Positions 6,376 to 8,047 of a DNA stretch of 8,047 nt are shown here, piece by piece (the stretch's first letter is position 1; each line of letters opens with the position of its first letter). The notes below the pieces were generated by a model, which was given only the letters and a program-made list of their open reading frames with translations, was not told the origin of the DNA and did no database searches. The position numbers were made by a program, and so were the translations under genes. The DNA comes from Kiritimatiellales bacterium (GTDB taxonomy: Bacteria; Verrucomicrobiota; Kiritimatiellia; Kiritimatiellales; Tichowtungiaceae): the NCBI GenBank assembly GCA_028692515.1, contig JAQUXG010000071.1, positions 1-8,047 on the forward strand. The letters are read 5' to 3'.

Positions 6376-7623
6376 TTACATGTCCCATAGTTTGGAGAAC
6401 GGCACTGCCAGAAAAGATGTATTCCCAAGGGGTAGAATATCTTTTCCTCCGTACAGAAGTATTCCTGACTGGAATTTTTTTCCGCACTGTCCCGCAAGGC
6501 GGGCGAGCCCTTTTCCGTCCTGCGGATTGACCGACGCCGAGGCTTTCACCTCTATTCCCCAGACATTCTGTCCGCGTGTAATCACCAGATCAGTTTCAAT
6601 CTGATCTTTATCCCGGTAGTGCCAGAATCGCAGATCCGGATCTGTCCATGAGGCCTGTGCTATGATCTGCTGGATGACGAAGGATTCCAGCAAATGGCCC
6701 ATGCGATCCCGCTTTTCAATCCAGTCATCTGCTGTCAGGGTCGCCAATGTTGCGGCCAGACCGCTATCGACCAGATGAATTTTGGGAGCTTTGATCAGTC
6801 GTTTAGAGAGATTTCCATGCCAAGAGGGAAGCCTCCGGATCAGGAAAAGCCGTTCGAGAATCAGCAGATACTGTTCAATTGTACCTCGATACAGCCCGAG
6901 ATCCTGAGTCAGATTATTGACATTCAGGAGTTCTGCCGAGCGCAAGGCCAGCAGCTCAAGAAGCCGTGCCAGCTCATGCGCATCCTTTACGCGGGCGACA
7001 TCTTTGATATCCCGCTCCATGATGGAGTGCAGATATTGACGATGCCACTGTCTGGCCCGTTGCGGCGGGCGGGTCAACGGTTCGGGATATCCTCCGGCAA
7101 CCAAACGTTCTGCCAGAGATGGATGGCCGACCGGCTGTCCGCCTGAAATGGCAGGTTGAAACGACTTTTCCAGGAAACACTTCAAAAAGGTGCCCGGACT
7201 TCGTTCTTTTTCTGCTTCTGTCAGCGGATGCAGGAATACAGTTTCCATTCGCCCTGCCAGCGATTCCGTCACTTGGGGGAGGAGCAGCAGGTTGGCTGAT
7301 CCGGTCAGTAAAAATCGTCCGGGGGTTCGTTGCCGGTCGACGGCGAGCTTGATCGCCGGAAGAAGTTCGGGAACCCGTTGAATTTCATCCAGTGTCACAG
7401 CATCCGGCAGGCTGTTCACGAACCCGTCCGGATCCAGTTTAGCGGTCTGGAAATAGGCTTCTTCGTCCAGACTGATCAACGGCCGATCCGGGGAAAGCAT
7501 TCGGCACAGCGTGGTCTTTCCGCTTTGACGGGAGCCCAGCAGGCATACGACGGGGGTATCGGACAACGCGGCCTGCAGCGCCGGCGCCAGCAATCGCGCA
7601 TAGAGTTTATTTTTACCGTCCAT
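6376..7623 (-). CDS. AAA+ ATPase with C-terminal DUF4143 domain
   Basis: This 415-residue protein is a typical length for the ATP-binding/DUF4143 family, common accessory proteins of prokaryotic genomes whose cellular role is mostly unknown. The N-terminal P-loop domain has Walker A GSRQSGKTT (30-38), Walker B VTLDEIQ (76-82), a sensor-1-like LLTGSAN (105-111) and a candidate arginine finger in SLAGRM (121-126). A helical middle region (about 200-300) follows. The C-terminal domain (about 305-415) has LLESFVIQQI, FWHYRDKDQIETDLVI and GIEVKAS. D345, E358 and K360 form the D...ExK pattern of the PD-(D/E)xK-like fold seen in DUF4143, so nucleic-acid binding or a decayed nuclease fold is plausible but not shown. 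The ATG at 7623 has no Shine-Dalgarno and sits just after a good promoter, suggesting leaderless translation. A WYL regulator gene follows 52 bp downstream. Confidence 0.92.
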   Translation of the reverse strand: MDGKNKLYARLLAPALQAALSDTPVVCLLGSRQSGKTTLCRMLSPDRPLISLDEEAYFQTAKLDPDGFVNSLPDAVTLDEIQRVPELLPAIKLAVDRQRTPGRFLLTGSANLLLLPQVTESLAGRMETVFLHPLTEAEKERSPGTFLKCFLEKSFQPAISGGQPVGHPSLAERLVAGGYPEPLTRPPQRARQWHRQYLHSIMERDIKDVARVKDAHELARLLELLALRSAELLNVNNLTQDLGLYRGTIEQYLLILERLFLIRRLPSWHGNLSKRLIKAPKIHLVDSGLAATLATLTADDWIEKRDRMGHLLESFVIQQIIAQASWTDPDLRFWHYRDKDQIETDLVITRGQNVWGIEVKASASVNPQDGKGLARLAGQCGKKFQSGILLYGGKDILPLGNTSFLAVPFSKLWDM

Positions 7624-7629
7624 TTGTTG

Positions 7630-7660
7630 GTTATAGTACCGTCCGATTGCTGGTTGTCAA
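7630..7660 (-). promoter_or_regulatory. Promoter of the AAA+ ATPase gene, giving a near-leaderless mRNA
   Basis: On the minus strand a perfect -35 TTGACA (7660-7655) is followed after 16 bp by TACTAT (7638-7633), or after 19 bp by TATAAC (7635-7630). Either -10 places transcription start within about three bases of the ATG at 7623. The absence of a ribosome site before that ATG agrees with leaderless initiation. The -35 box sits in a small dyad, GGTTG-T-CAACC (7652-7662). Confidence 0.6.
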
Positions 7661-7678
7661 CCCGTCTGATTGCCGGTT
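7639..7678. repeat. 17-bp direct repeat bracketing the ATPase -35 box
   Basis: CCGTCCGATTGCTGGTT (7639-7655) and CCGTCTGATTGCCGGTT (7662-7678) agree at 15 of 17 bases with a period of 23 bp. The first copy fills the spacer between the -10 and -35 boxes and the second lies just upstream of the -35 box. This layout fits a repressor operator with two binding sites, though no regulator can be assigned. Confidence 0.65.
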
Positions 7679-7725
7679 TACACGGTTCTTTTTTGCGCTC
7701 TATACGTTCCTTTACAGCCCTCCTT

Positions 7726-7755
7726 ATTCGTGACTATTCGTGCAGATTCGCGGGA
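7726..7755. repeat. Three-copy 10-bp tandem repeat (ATTCGTGNNN)
   Basis: ATTCGTGACT, ATTCGTGCAG and ATTCGCGGGA follow each other directly with an exact period of 10 bp. Read on the minus strand the unit is approximately ACACGAATNN, close to the ACACGGA units at the right edge of the window but in the opposite orientation. It lies in the divergent gap between the ATPase gene and the plus-strand coding region, which also holds no other gene. Confidence 0.65.
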
Positions 7756-7777
7756 AAATAATCTGTGTTGTATTGGA

Positions 7778-7804
7778 GGTCGGTCTCTCTGTGTCTGACC
7801 GACC
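7778..7804. other. GGTCGGTC/GACCGACC hairpin in the divergent gap
   Basis: GGTCGGTC (7778-7785) and GACCGACC (7797-7804) are exact reverse complements with an 11-base loop, giving a GC-rich 8-bp stem. It ends 16 bp before the ATG at 7821 and no T-run follows. It could be an operator, a leader hairpin or part of a repeat. Confidence 0.55.
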
Positions 7805-7820
7805 GTGTAAAATCTGGGGC

Positions 7821-8047
7821 ATGAAATTAAATCGGGAACAGTTTTTAAAGGCGGTGGAGCGCGGGCAGGGGTTGCTGGTCGTGCTGAAAAAGGATTATCC
7901 CGAGTTGAAGCTGTCGCCGGTCTTCTCGCGCTTCGGGCCGCGCTCCGGGCAGTGCGATTTGACGACCGGTCTGCGGAAGATCGTCATGGATTTTCCCGAG
8001 ATGCTGGCAGGGGAGAGTTTTAACCACGGATGTACACGGAAAACACG
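7821..8047 (+). CDS. Partial coding region of unknown function, running off the right edge
   Basis: From the ATG at 7821 an open frame of at least 75 codons begins MKLNREQFLKAVERGQGLLV and stays open to the window end. Third codon positions are GC-rich up to about 8020, as in the neighbouring real genes, which supports coding. No domain is recognised. The ATG is preceded only by a weak GGGG; an alternative GTG at 7791 has GGAGG 11 nt upstream and adds ten residues through the hairpin. From about 8023 the frame reads through CACGGA repeat units (encoding NHGCTRKT), so the gene may be cut short by a repeat just beyond the edge. It is divergent from the ATPase gene. The opposite strand also has a 60-codon frame here, judged to be a shadow. 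Confidence 0.45.
   Translation, partial: MKLNREQFLKAVERGQGLLVVLKKDYPELKLSPVFSRFGPRSGQCDLTTGLRKIVMDFPEMLAGESFNHGCTRKT
8023..8047. repeat. ACACGGA-type short-period repeat at the right edge
   Basis: ACCACGGATG, TACACGGAAA and ACACG(...) repeat a CACGGA core with a period of about 10 bp and continue past the window. The style matches dispersed intergenic repeats and is related to the inverted-orientation ATTCGTG array at 7726-7755. Here it overlaps the end of an open reading frame. Confidence 0.55.

Noticed and set aside
7845..8027. 60-codon minus-strand frame at the right edge
   Set aside because: The plus-strand frame over the same bases has the more gene-like codon pattern and starts with an ATG; the minus frame has no ribosome site or motif.

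Overview
The window reads as a chromosomal segment from a Gram-negative, LPS-making bacterium of moderately high G+C. It carries a full-length PHP-type DnaE and an LpxL/HtrB-family lipid A acyltransferase. Three kinds of short, low-complexity intergenic repeat are present: 9-bp period, 10-bp period, and a TTCCAA-N3-TTGGAA palindrome. From memory, this repeat style resembles genomes of the PVC superphylum, perhaps Kiritimatiellota; that placement is tentative and rests on no database search.

Five complete genes all lie on the minus strand. In transcription order they are: an AAA+ ATPase with a DUF4143-type C-terminal domain (7623-6376), a WYL-domain transcriptional regulator (6323-5361), a small four-helix membrane protein (5273-4794), dnaE (4652-1095) and the LpxL-like acyltransferase (974-69). 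The gaps are 52, 87, 141 and 120 bp, so this is a co-directional block and not a tightly overlapping operon. A sixth coding region (7821 to the right edge) is on the plus strand, divergent from the ATPase gene, and runs into a dispersed repeat at the window edge.

The non-coding DNA is the least ordinary part. The dnaE-acyltransferase gap holds two sets of three 9-mers facing each other as a 26-bp imperfect inverted repeat. The dnaE leader holds a perfect 16-bp inverted repeat whose arms each contain the palindrome TTCCAAGGGTTGGAA. Close relatives of this palindrome lie just upstream of the membrane-protein promoter candidate and twice inside the WYL gene. The ATPase gene has a TTGACA-type promoter so close to its ATG that the mRNA would be almost leaderless; a 17-bp direct repeat with 23-bp period brackets its -35 box. 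The divergent gap also holds a 10-bp tandem repeat and a GGTCGGTC/GACCGACC hairpin.

No RNA gene, CRISPR array, transposase or prophage gene was seen. The protein genes belong to known families. The testable idea with most novelty is that the TTCCAA palindrome is an operator, possibly of the WYL regulator, linking that gene, the membrane protein and dnaE; the competing view is that it is a dispersed repeat.
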